Assembly: GCA_900457075.1 (NCBI GenBank)
Contig: UGYN01000002.1
Location: forward strand, 4,278,001 to 4,342,000
Origin: Serratia quinivorans
GTDB taxonomy: Bacteria; Pseudomonadota; Gammaproteobacteria; Enterobacterales; Enterobacteriaceae
DNA: 64,000 nt
Direction of reading: 5' to 3'
A program made the translations under genes and the position numbers. The notes beneath the pieces are model-generated. The model worked only from the letters and a program-made list of their open reading frames with translations. It ran no database searches and had not been told where the DNA came from. Position 1 is the stretch's first letter; each line of letters starts with the position of its first letter. Of this stretch, positions 1-7,910 are shown piece by piece.

Positions 1-467
1 TTAACACGCTGGCGTATGACGTTCCGCTGGTGCGGCAGCCTGACTTTGCACTGACGCCGTGGGTGGCGGCGCAGGTGGCGATTAACGGCATGGCCAACGG
101 CTGGTTTACCGGCAAGAAGCTCGCTGACTACCTGACTGAGACCCAGACCGATTACGTCAACGCCCGGCGCATCATCAACGGTACCGACAAGGCACAGACC
201 ATCGCGGCGTATGCCGAAGAAGCGGAAGCGGCGCTGCGGCTTGCCCACGGTGAAGGCATCGCCCGTAGCCTGGTGCAGATGGGCAGCCAGGGCGACGATG
301 TGCGGGAACTGCAGTTGATGCTGGGCTGCGACGCCGACGGCGTGGCCGGCAATGCGACCCTTGGTGCGCTGACCGACTTTCAGCGGCGCCACGGCCTCGA
401 TGCTGACGGCATGTGTGGTGCGCAGACGTGGGCGGTACTCGACCGGGAGATTTACGGTATCAGCTGA
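1..467 (+). CDS. Phage/tailocin endolysin, C-terminal part (cut by window start)
   Basis: The reading frame is open from base 3 to the stop at 465-467, so the gene starts before the window; the GTG at 30 is only an internal codon. The N-terminal half visible here (WVAAQVAINGMANGWF..., NARRIINGTDKA) resembles the end of the catalytic domain of phage muramidase-type endolysins. The last ~60 residues form a peptidoglycan-binding (PG_binding_1) repeat with the spaced Gly/Asp pattern of that fold (GSQGDDVRELQ, DGVAGNATLGAL, LDADGMCGAQTW). It would cut peptidoglycan to release particles. A rho-independent terminator follows and separates it from the tail genes. The exact hydrolase family cannot be fixed without the missing N-terminus. 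Confidence 0.75.
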   Translation, partial: NTLAYDVPLVRQPDFALTPWVAAQVAINGMANGWFTGKKLADYLTETQTDYVNARRIINGTDKAQTIAAYAEEAEAALRLAHGEGIARSLVQMGSQGDDVRELQLMLGCDADGVAGNATLGALTDFQRRHGLDADGMCGAQTWAVLDREIYGIS

Positions 468-492
468 TAATCCACCAGGGATACAAAAAGAC

Positions 493-530
493 AAAACCCC
501 GACTGTTGACGCAGTGCGGGGTTTTTATTT
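493..530 (+). terminator. Rho-independent terminator after endolysin
   Basis: AACCCCG and CGGGGTT form a GC-rich stem around a loop of about 16 bases and are followed by TTTTATTT. It ends the endolysin transcript just downstream of its stop. Confidence 0.75.
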
Positions 531-590
531 GGAGCAAAGGAATATTAATTCTGCATGAGAAATTATAAACGAATACTCATGAGGTTGACT

Positions 591-716
591 ATGAAAAATG
601 GCCTGACGTTAGATGCGCCTGTCACAAAAGAGATTTCCAGTGCCGTTGGCTGGGTGCTGCGCGCTGTGGTGCTGTACTGTGTCGCACATCTGGTTTCCGC
701 TATCCGCTGGTGGTGA
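591..716 (+). CDS. Small single-pass membrane protein in lysis/tail module
   Basis: A 41-residue reading frame that starts with ATG after a GAGG-like ribosome site. After a polar N-terminus (MKNGLTLDAP) there is one hydrophobic stretch (about residues 19-37, VGWVLRAVVLYCVAHLVSAI) ending in RWW. It is followed two bases later by a small lipoprotein gene, so the two are probably co-translated. Position and size would suit a holin accessory or spanin-type lysis protein, but no family motif is recognisable and the role is inferred only from context. Confidence 0.45.
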   Translation: MKNGLTLDAPVTKEISSAVGWVLRAVVLYCVAHLVSAIRWW

Positions 717-718
717 AT

Positions 719-889
719 ATGAGATATGCAATCCCCCTGATTATTGTGTTGCTCACCGGCTGCAGTGCCACCCTGGTCAGCTACCGGTCGAACAACGGCA
801 ATGATTGTCCGCCGGTAGTCAGCGTGCAGAGTCTCGGCAGCAGCGTCATGGTGACAGACAGCACGGCATGCAAGGTGGCCGGTGAATGA
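719..889 (+). CDS. Small lipoprotein (lysis/tail module)
   Basis: 56 residues. A short charged start (MRYA), a hydrophobic core and the lipobox LLTGC place the lipidated Cys at residue 15, so the mature part is a ~42-residue periplasmic peptide with two further cysteines. Its stop overlaps the start of the next gene (ATGA). Outer-membrane spanins of phages are small lipoproteins encoded near the endolysin, so an o-spanin-like role is possible; there is no sequence proof. Confidence 0.5.
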   Translation: MRYAIPLIIVLLTGCSATLVSYRSNNGNDCPPVVSVQSLGSSVMVTDSTACKVAGE

Positions 890-1050
890 AAAAAGCGGCT
901 TTTATCCTGGGGGCGCTGGCGCTGAGTGCCGGCATTGCCGCCTGCTCCAACGTCCTGACGTACATCCGGCACGACGAGTCTGTCCAGTGCAGCAGCGACA
1001 AGGCCCTCAAGCGCGACAGCATCTGTAACGTTCAGCCTGTCTCGAAATAA
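886..1050 (+). CDS. Second small lipoprotein (lysis/tail module)
   Basis: 54 residues, starting by ATGA overlap with the preceding lipoprotein gene. Signal sequence MKKAAFILGALALSAG with lipobox GIAAC (Cys20). The mature segment carries two more cysteines (VQCSS, SICNV) that could form a disulfide. Two consecutive lipoproteins plus a one-pass membrane peptide just before the sheath gene look like a compact lysis or envelope-disruption cassette, but no gene of this trio can be named from sequence alone. Confidence 0.5.
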   Translation: MKKAAFILGALALSAGIAACSNVLTYIRHDESVQCSSDKALKRDSICNVQPVSK

Positions 1051-1107
1051 CCCCCCCTCTCATCTTCCCTGTCCGCCACTGCGCGGCTTTTTATCTCCGG
1101 AGACCTT

Positions 1108-2595
1108 ATGGAACTTCACGGCGTTCGTACCCTTGAGGACGACAGCGCACCCAAACAGATAACCACCGTCAATATGTCGGTCATTGGACTGGTCGGCACG
1201 GCGCCCGACGCGGCGTCGGGGACGGCGGCAACGTTGTCGACGGGCAGCAGTCTGCTCGACAACCAGATTGTTTTCACGGCCACCGCTGCCGGCGCTGCCG
1301 GCAATCAGCTGCAGGTCCGTGCGGTTGCCGGCGAGGCTGACTCGTCTGCCGGCGCCGAGACGAGTGCCGATTTTGAGGACAGCGTACTGACCATCACGCT
1401 CGGCACCGATGCCGAAGGCGTCGTGGACGCCAGTGCAGACGATGTCGTGGCGGCGGTCAACGCGTTGATGTTCGATGCCGAAGACATGGGCATTGACGCC
1501 GCATTACCCGATGGTATAGCGGGGGTCGGCGTGGTGGCGCCTTTTGGTCTGATGGCGCTGCAGGGCGGCGAGGATGAACCTTTCCCGCTGTATACCCCGG
1601 CACTGATTGCCGGCAGTCGTAACCAGGCCAAAAAGCTGGGGTATGGCGGTACGCTGTATGACGACATGTACGACATTCTGAACCAGATTGGCGCCCTGGT
1701 CATCGTGGTACGTGTGGATACCGACGAGGATGAAGAGGCGCAGCGCGCCAACATCCTGCAGGGTATCGAGTCGTTGCAGCTGGGGCAGTCGACCCTCAAT
1801 TACCAACCGCGGATCCTGATTGCCCCGGAATGGAGCACGGACGACGGTGTCGGCAAGGCGCTGGAGAGCATGGCGGCGCGCTGCCGGGCCATCGCCTACC
1901 TTGACTCTCCCTCGATGGCCACGCCGGAAGCGGTGGTGCGCCGCGGGCAGATGTACGGCGCCCGCGTGGAGCTGCTGCGCCCGCGCATCAACGTGGTCAG
2001 TGACCTGACCGGCAAGACACAGGCGCGCCCGTATTCTGCCGCGGCAGCAGGTCACCGGGTCCGCATCGACAGCACCAGGGGGTACTGGTGGTCGAAGTCC
2101 AACCAGACGGTGCTGGGCTTTACCGGCCTTGAGCAGGTTGACAGCTTCATGATTGGTGACGAGACCTGCGTGGCCAACCAGCTCAATCAGGCAAATGTCA
2201 GCACCCTTGTGCAACTGGACGGATTTCGGCACTGGGGGAACCGCCTGTGCACCGATGACCCACAATGGCGCTTTGAGGCAGTGCGTCGCACGATGGACGC
2301 GATAGAAGACTCTATCCAGCTGTCGATGACAAAAGAGTACCTTGACGCGCCGATCAGCAAATCGCTGGGTGTCTCGATGCTGGGCTCCATCAACAGCTAT
2401 CTGCGCCAGCAGGTGACGGGCGGCGTGATTATCGGCGGCAGCGCCTGGCTGGATGAGGAGCTTAATACGGCCGAGTCGCTGGCGGCCGGGATTGTGTATA
2501 TCAACGTCGCCGTGACGCCGAAATCCCCGGCAGAGCAGATCGTCATCAAATACGCCATCAACAAAAACACCGGGCAGGTCTCTCTGGCCGCCTGA
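1108..2595 (+). CDS. Contractile tail sheath protein (P2 gpFI family)
   Basis: 495 residues after a CCGGAG ribosome site. The C-terminal two thirds match the phage tail sheath family: the conserved polymerisation core (GYWWSKSNQTVLGF, LVQLDGFRHWGNRLC) and the C-terminal segment with EQIVIKYAINKNTGQ. It is about 100 residues longer than P2 FI; the extra part is an acidic, Ala/Gly/Asp-rich insertion at roughly residues 45-145, likely an exposed surface domain. The sheath contracts to drive the tube through the envelope. It is followed 11 bases later by the tube gene, as in P2 and R-type pyocins. Confidence 0.93.
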   Translation: MELHGVRTLEDDSAPKQITTVNMSVIGLVGTAPDAASGTAATLSTGSSLLDNQIVFTATAAGAAGNQLQVRAVAGEADSSAGAETSADFEDSVLTITLGTDAEGVVDASADDVVAAVNALMFDAEDMGIDAALPDGIAGVGVVAPFGLMALQGGEDEPFPLYTPALIAGSRNQAKKLGYGGTLYDDMYDILNQIGALVIVVRVDTDEDEEAQRANILQGIESLQLGQSTLNYQPRILIAPEWSTDDGVGKALESMAARCRAIAYLDSPSMATPEAVVRRGQMYGARVELLRPRINVVSDLTGKTQARPYSAAAAGHRVRIDSTRGYWWSKSNQTVLGFTGLEQVDSFMIGDETCVANQLNQANVSTLVQLDGFRHWGNRLCTDDPQWRFEAVRRTMDAIEDSIQLSMTKEYLDAPISKSLGVSMLGSINSYLRQQVTGGVIIGGSAWLDEELNTAESLAAGIVYINVAVTPKSPAEQIVIKYAINKNTGQVSLAA

Positions 2596-2606
2596 CAGGA
2601 GCACAC

Positions 2607-3119
2607 ATGAATACCGGTTTTATTTACGCAAAGTCAGCCTTATGGGTGCAGAACAACATTCGCGTGGCCAATGTTATGTCGATGACGCCACCGGCGGTGG
2701 TGGTGACGGTCGGTAATTATCGCACGACCTGGATGGATGCGCCGGCGCCGGTAGATACCGGGATGGAGGCCATGCAGGCGGATTTTAAGGTGGGGGCGGA
2801 TGTTGATGTGTTGGCTATGTTTGGTTTTGGCCAGGGGCGCAAGGTGCGAGCGCAAATCCGTCGGGTGTACCTGAACGCAGATACGACAGAGTCGGTCTGG
2901 GTGGACGAACTGGAGGGGATTGTCGGTAGTATCACGCCTGACGAGCATGGCAACAGTGGGCAGGAGTCGGTGGGCATGGCGGTGGTGGTGAACCTCAGTT
3001 ACTACAAGCTGACGGTCGATGACAACGTGATGTACGAAATCGACACGCTGAACTGCAAACGCATCATCAACGGCGTCGACGAGATGGCCAGCGTGAGGGA
3101 TGCGCTGTTGCTGGACTGA
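2607..3119 (+). CDS. Tail tube protein (P2 gpFII family)
   Basis: 170 residues, the usual length for the major tail tube protein of contractile tails. It has the family's central pattern (ADFKVGADVDVLAMFGFGQG...RAQIRR) and a C-terminal YYKLTVDDNVMYEIDTLN segment. A CAGGAG ribosome site lies 7 bases before the ATG. Tube subunits stack into the rigid inner pipe inside the sheath. In P2-like operons gpE follows at once; here ~880 bp of unrelated DNA with an opposite-strand gene intervenes. Confidence 0.92.
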   Translation: MNTGFIYAKSALWVQNNIRVANVMSMTPPAVVVTVGNYRTTWMDAPAPVDTGMEAMQADFKVGADVDVLAMFGFGQGRKVRAQIRRVYLNADTTESVWVDELEGIVGSITPDEHGNSGQESVGMAVVVNLSYYKLTVDDNVMYEIDTLNCKRIINGVDEMASVRDALLLD

Positions 3120-3186
3120 ATCGGTACCGGGTCTTGGAATTTTTTAATATAAGGTCGAATATATGTATTAACACTCGGTCATTGCG

Positions 3187-3255
3187 TGGTGGCGGTGGCA
3201 GAATCATGAAGCTAACCTGCACCTCAGTGCTAGGGCGTTCTGTCACCGCCATTAT
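3187..3255. repeat. Long inverted repeat between tube gene and opposite-strand gene
   Basis: GTGGCGGTGGCAGAA (about 3187-3202) and TTCTGTCACCGCCAT (about 3239-3254) are inverted copies with one mismatch, and the spacer holds a smaller hairpin (GCAC/GTGC). Read on the minus strand it lies just downstream of the 3336-3575 gene and could stop its transcript, though no clear T-run follows. It could also be a recombination scar. Confidence 0.5.
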
Positions 3256-3335
3256 TCGAATAACAAGTGTCATTCAGGATGGTTAACATAAAAATTTGCT
3301 ACTGCAGCAGTAAATTCTACTGTTCAAATGGAGTT

Positions 3336-3575
3336 CTACCATTTGATTTTCAAAAATAGATTAACCATATCGCGTAGCAATGCTTTATCATCTTCATCCA
3401 GATCGTTATCACCATCAAGATCTCCGACAATAGATACTCTATCGACCACATTATCTCGGTCCGCATCAGTTGCCATTGCGGCAGTGATAGATGTATCTCC
3501 ATCTTTCAGTTCAAGGAAAACGCGAACGTCTTGACCGGGTACGTCTTCTTTTCTCAAAATAATTTCTTTGGCCAT
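3336..3575 (-). CDS. Small acidic EF-hand-like protein, opposite strand within tail operon
   Basis: 79 residues, starting at ATG 3573-3575 behind a strong GGAGGG site. An N-terminal Lys/Glu-rich part is followed by two calcium-loop-like segments: DADRDNVVDRVS and DLDGDNDLDEDD. The second has acidic residues at loop positions 1, 3, 5, 9 and 12, as in EF-hand or dockerin loops. The C-terminus is LLRDMVNLFLKIKW. I recognise no named family. It sits in an AT-richer insertion between tube and gpE and runs against the tail operon, like a moron with its own expression. Calcium binding is inferred from the loop pattern only. Confidence 0.65.
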   Translation of the reverse strand: MAKEIILRKEDVPGQDVRVFLELKDGDTSITAAMATDADRDNVVDRVSIVGDLDGDNDLDEDDKALLRDMVNLFLKIKW

Positions 3576-4001
3576 AATCCCTCCGAATGATTAGAAGTTC
3601 TGAACATACAGGGTAATGTATGGTATTTTTTTTGAAATTTGGCAATGAGGACTAAACGTTTTAGGATTTTTCTTAATGGTGTGTTGTTAGAGGTGGCGGT
3701 AATGATTATGGGGAGAGGATATGATAATAACCTGGAGTATATGTATCTATTTGGTTCTGTTTTAATATCATATATGTTTTAAATCGACCAAATACGTTTG
3801 TTAGGTTTGATATAGCTTAACAGGTGTTTTTTCATTGAATGTGTGTCAAAGACATTACAAATACGAAATGATTTCAACGGAGTGCGACGGGATATATCCC
3901 ATTCAGGAATATCGTTTCTTAGCTGATGACATTGAATCTGCTAATGATGCAGACCAACAGAGGGCGCCCATGTGGCGCCATTTTTATATGAGGAAAACAA
4001 G
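3576..4001. other. AT-rich non-coding stretch with hairpin before gpE
   Basis: No convincing gene. The composition is clearly more AT-rich than the tail genes on either side, as expected for inserted DNA. Just before gpE, GGCGCC-CATGT-GGCGCC (about 3963-3979) followed by ATTTTTAT makes a terminator-like hairpin that transcripts entering gpE must pass. Confidence 0.5.
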
Positions 4002-4416
4002 ATGGATTATCCAGCCAATACCACCGTAGTCACTTTGTCCCGCCCATTCGAGATTAATGGAAAAGCGGTCACCGAAATCGCCCTGCGTGAGCCTACCGTG
4101 CGCGACAAGCTGATGTACGAGAAGTCAGCGGGGGCATGATGGAAAAAGAATCACTCATGATTGCGGGCCTGTGTGGGTTGAATCAGGCCGATTTGCTGTT
4201 GCTGCCGGCGTACGATTACGACCAACTGGTGGGGGCATTTAACCGTTTTTTGTTACCGCCGGCGGACCGTCCGAAGATCAGTTCCTGAATAACCAGCCAG
4301 GCATGACCCACTGGTGCCGCCTGACCTTCAGTGAGCAGTTGATGTTGCCACTGAGCACCTGGCGGCATTATTTTAAACGCGCACTGGACCAGAGCAGGAA
4401 AACCAATGGCAGGTAA
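4002..4416 (+). CDS. Tail assembly chaperone gpE and -1 frameshift product E+E' (gpE broken by one indel)
   Basis: The ATG at 4002 (AAAACAAG upstream) opens a gpE-like frame with MDYPANTTVVTL. As written it meets TGA at 4137-4139 after 45 codons. Adding one G to the run at about 4130-4134 restores a typical ~95-residue gpE ending at TGA 4286-4288. Inside the restored frame lies T TTT TTG (4246-4252), the slippery heptamer type used by P2 gene E. Slipping by -1 there opens 55 codons (VTAGGPSEDQF... to the stop at 4414-4416), which overlap the tape measure start at 4406. This is the E/E+E' chaperone arrangement that guards the tape measure during tail assembly. The indel is more likely a sequence error than inactivation. 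Confidence 0.8.
4246..4252 (+). other. Programmed -1 ribosomal frameshift site (T TTT TTG)
   Basis: In the repaired gpE frame the codons are CGT TTT TTG, giving an X XXY YYZ heptamer. The -1 frame then stays open to 4416, overlapping the next gene by 11 bases. The position in the last third of gpE and the heptamer sequence match the known P2 gene E frameshift. Confidence 0.75.
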
Positions 4417-6149
4417 ATCCCAAAAATACAACGCCTCGATCAACTTCGGGGCATCAGTGGACCCATCGATGACCCGCACGTTGAACCGCATGACGACGGG
4501 CATCGATCGCATTGGTACCGAAACCGCGCAGGTTATGAAAACCCAGACGGCGTGGCAGCGCCAGATGAAGGCAGGTTCAGCCAGCACGGTCAATCAGATA
4601 AAGCACATGGAGCGTGCGACACAGGCGCTCATTAACAAGCAGGAGGCGCTGGAGAAGGAAATTCGGGATGGCGTGAAGTCTGGCCATGCCGGTATGGCTT
4701 TTCTTGTTGAGGATTATAAGAAGGTTGGCGCCGGCATCGAACGTGCGCGTCATGAGCTGGAACGGCTGAATGGTGAGCAGGAGAAGGAACAAAAACTCGA
4801 AAAGAAACAAAAGGAGAAAACAAGACGGCAGGAGGCACGCCGAATTAAGTGGCAGGAACGAGGTGAAAGCCTGACTACCCAGGGTAGAGCTACGATAGCA
4901 TCTGGTGCCAGGGCGATCGTCAAAGCGCCGGTGGCGATTGCTGGTGCGGGTATTGCCGGTGCGGCAGGTCTTGGCGGCGGCATACTAGCCCTCAATCGCA
5001 AAACTGCCGAGGAATATCGATTTGCCAAGCAGTACGGTATGTCATTCGAACAGTATAAAGCGGGCAGCATCATGGCTGAGCAGGCCGGGCTGAATGGCGA
5101 GGATTACGGCGATCTGACCGAAGAGCTCAGCAATAAGTTGGGTGAAGAAGGTAATGATAAAACCGTTAACCCGATGCTGGCCATGCTGGGTTTGAATAAG
5201 CATCTGATGACCGGCACCAAACAGCAGCAGTTCGATAAAATCATGCAAACCATCGTTGAGAAAGTGAATAGCGGCAAACTCACCGCTCAACAGAGTGAAT
5301 CCGTGGCAGACCAGTTAATGGGGGGGGAAGGCAAACAGACTGGTAACCTACCTCCTCAGCACTAACAAATCGTATAAGCAGGTTATGAAGGAGGCCGCAG
5401 ATCTCAACAATATCACCGAGGATGAAGCTCGCGGGGCGCTCGAATCCAGCCAGATCCTCAGCAATATGTGGACATCTGCCGAGACGGCGCTGGCTGGTGT
5501 TGCGGGTGATATTGGTAGTGCATTGAAACCTCAGTTGAAAGAATGGGAAGGGCAACTTAATGTGTGGGTGAAAAACAACAAGGCGATAATCACCAATGCG
5601 ATCACGGAATGGGTGGAAGGTGGCGGCCCTAAACGTGTGGTAGATGGGCTGGTGAAATTCGGACAGGTAGTCTGGGCAGTGGCTGAAAAAATGGAATGGA
5701 TCCTCCCTGAGGACAGGAAACCAGAGGACATGGACACTCTGGAGGCGGCAAGGATAAGGGCAGTGGAGATTGCCGGCCCTGAGGCTGAGAAACTAGGGCT
5801 GAAGGATGACACCTGGGGAGCCGTTACCGGCACAGGTGAAAAGTCTCGGTATATCAAAGAAAAACAAGATGAGGCTGCTACAGCCTGGGTGGGTAAACAT
5901 CAAGGTGTGAGTGGAGATGTGACGCAACCCACCTCAACAGATGGCGAAGTAATCCCTGTTTTCTCCAGACCGGGAAATGCCAACGCCAATGCCAATGTCA
6001 ATAACAACAACCAGTATCATTTTAATGTCGTGCTTGAAGGTGGCGCAACGGAAGCAGGGGCGCAGGAACTGTACGATAAATTCAAAGCGCTCACCGGTGA
6101 TGCTGGCGGTTCATCGGATACATTCGATTCCGCCAGTCTGATGGGGTAA
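4406..6149 (+). CDS. Tail tape measure protein (P2 gpT-like), one frameshift
   Basis: The N-terminal frame runs 4406-5365 and the C-terminal frame continues to 6149. Removing one G from the 8-G run at 5320-5327 joins them as ...DQLMGGKANRLVTYLLS... for ~580 residues. Features: a Lys/Glu/Gln-rich coiled coil at roughly residues 70-150, a hydrophobic Ala/Gly segment at about 172-195 typical of tape measures, and a Gly/Asn-rich C-terminus. Tape measure length sets tail length; at ~580 residues it is clearly shorter than P2 T (815), implying a short tail. It overlaps E' at its start, as in P2. The frameshift is probably artefactual. Confidence 0.85.
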
Positions 6150-6158
6150 GGAGATACA

Positions 6159-6410
6159 TTACTCCTTCTTTATCGTCGATTCTTTTTTTGCTGCATCCAC
6201 CAATAAATCTATCCCATATAACCTGCGTTTGGGGCGATGAGGGACGCTACACATTAATATTGCAGCCAGAACAGGGGTGAATAATATGGAATAAAAAAGC
6301 CACCCAATCCAGACTCTTCCCGTCTGCCAGGCGACACTTGCAACCGCCAAAGAGCCAGCAAGCCAAATCCACAAGATAACTAAAATTTCGAGGGATTGAA
6401 AAATCATCAT
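6159..6410 (-). CDS. Small two-helix membrane protein, opposite strand within tail operon
   Basis: 83 residues, start ATGATG at 6405-6410 preceded by CCGGAG. Two hydrophobic segments (about residues 4-28 and 33-54) are followed by a basic region HRPKRR and a charged tail. No family is recognised. It sits between tape measure and gpX, the place where P2 and R-type pyocins have gpU. With the neighbouring 43-residue gene it forms an opposite-strand pair, possibly a moron such as a superinfection-exclusion membrane protein; that role is a guess. Confidence 0.5.
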   Translation of the reverse strand: MMIFQSLEILVILWIWLAGSLAVASVAWQTGRVWIGWLFYSILFTPVLAAILMCSVPHRPKRRLYGIDLLVDAAKKESTIKKE

Positions 6411-6429
6411 TTACACTCCGGTGATTACA

Positions 6430-6561
6430 TTACGCTGATAGCCAGTAGATAATAAGCACTATAAACACAAGGCCCACAAATAAACTAAAGCAGCCGCCAT
6501 TACTTTTCTTTGTTGAAAATGAGACTCCGAATGTCCCTCTGTTATTGATGAAGAAACGCAT
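6430..6561 (-). CDS. 43-residue membrane peptide, opposite strand within tail operon
   Basis: The reading frame starts at ATG 6559-6561 and ends at TAA 6430-6432. A polar N-terminal half (MRFFINNRGTFGV, then Lys/Ser/Asn) is followed by one hydrophobic helix (about residues 24-43). It lies just upstream of the 83-residue membrane protein on the same strand, so the two are likely one transcript. The ribosome site is weak and nothing is known of the function. Confidence 0.4.
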   Translation of the reverse strand: MRFFINNRGTFGVSFSTKKSNGGCFSLFVGLVFIVLIIYWLSA

Positions 6562-6659
6562 TTCACAATCCCTGTATTATTTGGAATGGGCTGTGCAATA
6601 TACAGCCTGTCGTGATAGTGAAATAAGCAGAAGTTGATTTAAATTTAAATGGTGACCGA

Positions 6660-6866
6660 ATGCAATACACAACCAAAGACGGCGACCGCCTGGATACCCT
6701 CTGCGTTCGCCATTACGGCACGGTAAACAACACTGTCGAAGCTGTGCTCTATGACCCTCAGAATTACGATCTGGCCACGACGGAAGTGTTTGACGCCGGC
6801 GTGACATTCACGCTGCCTGCGGTTAAGCCGCAGCAGAAAAAAAACGAATACTCACTCTGGGAGTAG
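6660..6866 (+). CDS. Tail protein X (gpX/LysM-like)
   Basis: 68 residues. It begins YTTKDGDRLDTLCVRHYG, the LysM-like pattern of gpX-type tail proteins, and ends with the typical FDAGVTFTLPAV turn and a basic tail. These proteins bridge tail tip parts or bind peptidoglycan. It lies 3 bases upstream of gpD, the order seen in P2-like and R-pyocin clusters. The start at 6660 has only a weak GGTGA site, and the usual gpU gene is missing upstream. Confidence 0.85.
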   Translation: MQYTTKDGDRLDTLCVRHYGTVNNTVEAVLYDPQNYDLATTEVFDAGVTFTLPAVKPQQKKNEYSLWE

Positions 6867-6869
6867 GTC

Positions 6870-7910
6870 ATGGCCTATATCGATTCCGGCAATATGCCCT
6901 GGCAACCCAACTTCTCCCTGTCTGTCGAAGGCGAGGATATTACCGACATCGTGCGTGAGAACCTGGTCAACCTGACCCTGAAGGATCACGGTGCCGGCTC
7001 GAAAAAAAGTGATGAAATCACCTTCAGTGTGGTCTCTGCCACCCTGAAGTTGCCGGCTAAAGGCGTCAAGATTTCAGTGGCGCTGGGGTTTGGTGGTGAG
7101 CTGGTGAACAAGGGGACATTCGTGGTGGACGCACGCAGCTCTGGGCAGGCGTCTGGCGGGCAACGTATTGTGGAAATCACCGCCAGGGCATTTTCGAAGA
7201 CCAACGAACGCGGGCACAGCACGCTGCAGTCGCAGAAAACCCGCTCGTTTTCCGATATCACCCTGGGCGATTTCATGCTCACCCTTGCCTCTGAGCACGG
7301 ACTGACGGCACGGGTCGACAGCCGGCTGGTGAATGTCCCGGTGGAGCATATCGATCAGTTGGGTGAGAGCGACATGAATCTTGTTACGCGCATTGCCGGC
7401 GAATGTGGGGCCGTCAGTAAAATCACCCACGACTACTGGGTACTGTCCCCCCGCGATTCAGACACCACCATCAGCGGCAAGCCCTTACCGGTCCGAACCC
7501 TCACCCCCGACATGTGTGAGCAATGGCGCTATCACGACAACAGTGATCACCCTGATGTCAGCGCGAAGGGGAGCGGCACCATGATCATCCCGTACATCGA
7601 TAGTGCCGATGGAGGGAAGCAGAAAATGTTGACGGTGGGAAGTGGAGAGCCTGTCTTTCATTATCCCACTCCGCAGCCTTCATTGAAGGATGCACAGTAT
7701 GTTGCCGGCGGCAGCACCAAACATGTGGAGAAAAAGCTCAGGGGCATGTCCCTGACCCTGACGGGGACCCCGGCGCTGATGGGGATGACAGCGGAGGGGA
7801 AAATTACCACGGAAGGATTTGGCCGTGTTGAAGATCGGGACTGGAAAATCAGCCGTGTTGAATTCCGGCTGCAGTCGAAAGGATTGATTATCAGTGTGGA
7901 GCTCGAGTGA
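6870..7910 (+). CDS. Late control/baseplate hub protein gpD
   Basis: 346 residues, the length of P2 gpD. The family pattern is clear: an N-terminal beta-domain with FSLSVEGEDITDIV and LTLKDHGAGSKKSDEI, then the central ESDMNLVTRIAGECGAV segment and a C-terminal GxG-containing domain. gpD forms the hub at the tail tip under the tube (gp27-like), where it connects tape measure and spike. ATG start, ribosome site GGGAG within the end of gpX. The stop is next to the fibre ATG. Confidence 0.9.
   Translation: MAYIDSGNMPWQPNFSLSVEGEDITDIVRENLVNLTLKDHGAGSKKSDEITFSVVSATLKLPAKGVKISVALGFGGELVNKGTFVVDARSSGQASGGQRIVEITARAFSKTNERGHSTLQSQKTRSFSDITLGDFMLTLASEHGLTARVDSRLVNVPVEHIDQLGESDMNLVTRIAGECGAVSKITHDYWVLSPRDSDTTISGKPLPVRTLTPDMCEQWRYHDNSDHPDVSAKGSGTMIIPYIDSADGGKQKMLTVGSGEPVFHYPTPQPSLKDAQYVAGGSTKHVEKKLRGMSLTLTGTPALMGMTAEGKITTEGFGRVEDRDWKISRVEFRLQSKGLIISVELE

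Noticed and set aside
1504..2604. Long open frame on the minus strand opposite the sheath gene
   Set aside because: Shadow of the GC-rich sheath gene; low-complexity His/Arg/Val-rich product, no ribosome site, no family.
3835..4029. 64-codon plus-strand frame before gpE
   Set aside because: Runs through the terminator-like hairpin and into gpE in another frame; no recognisable product.
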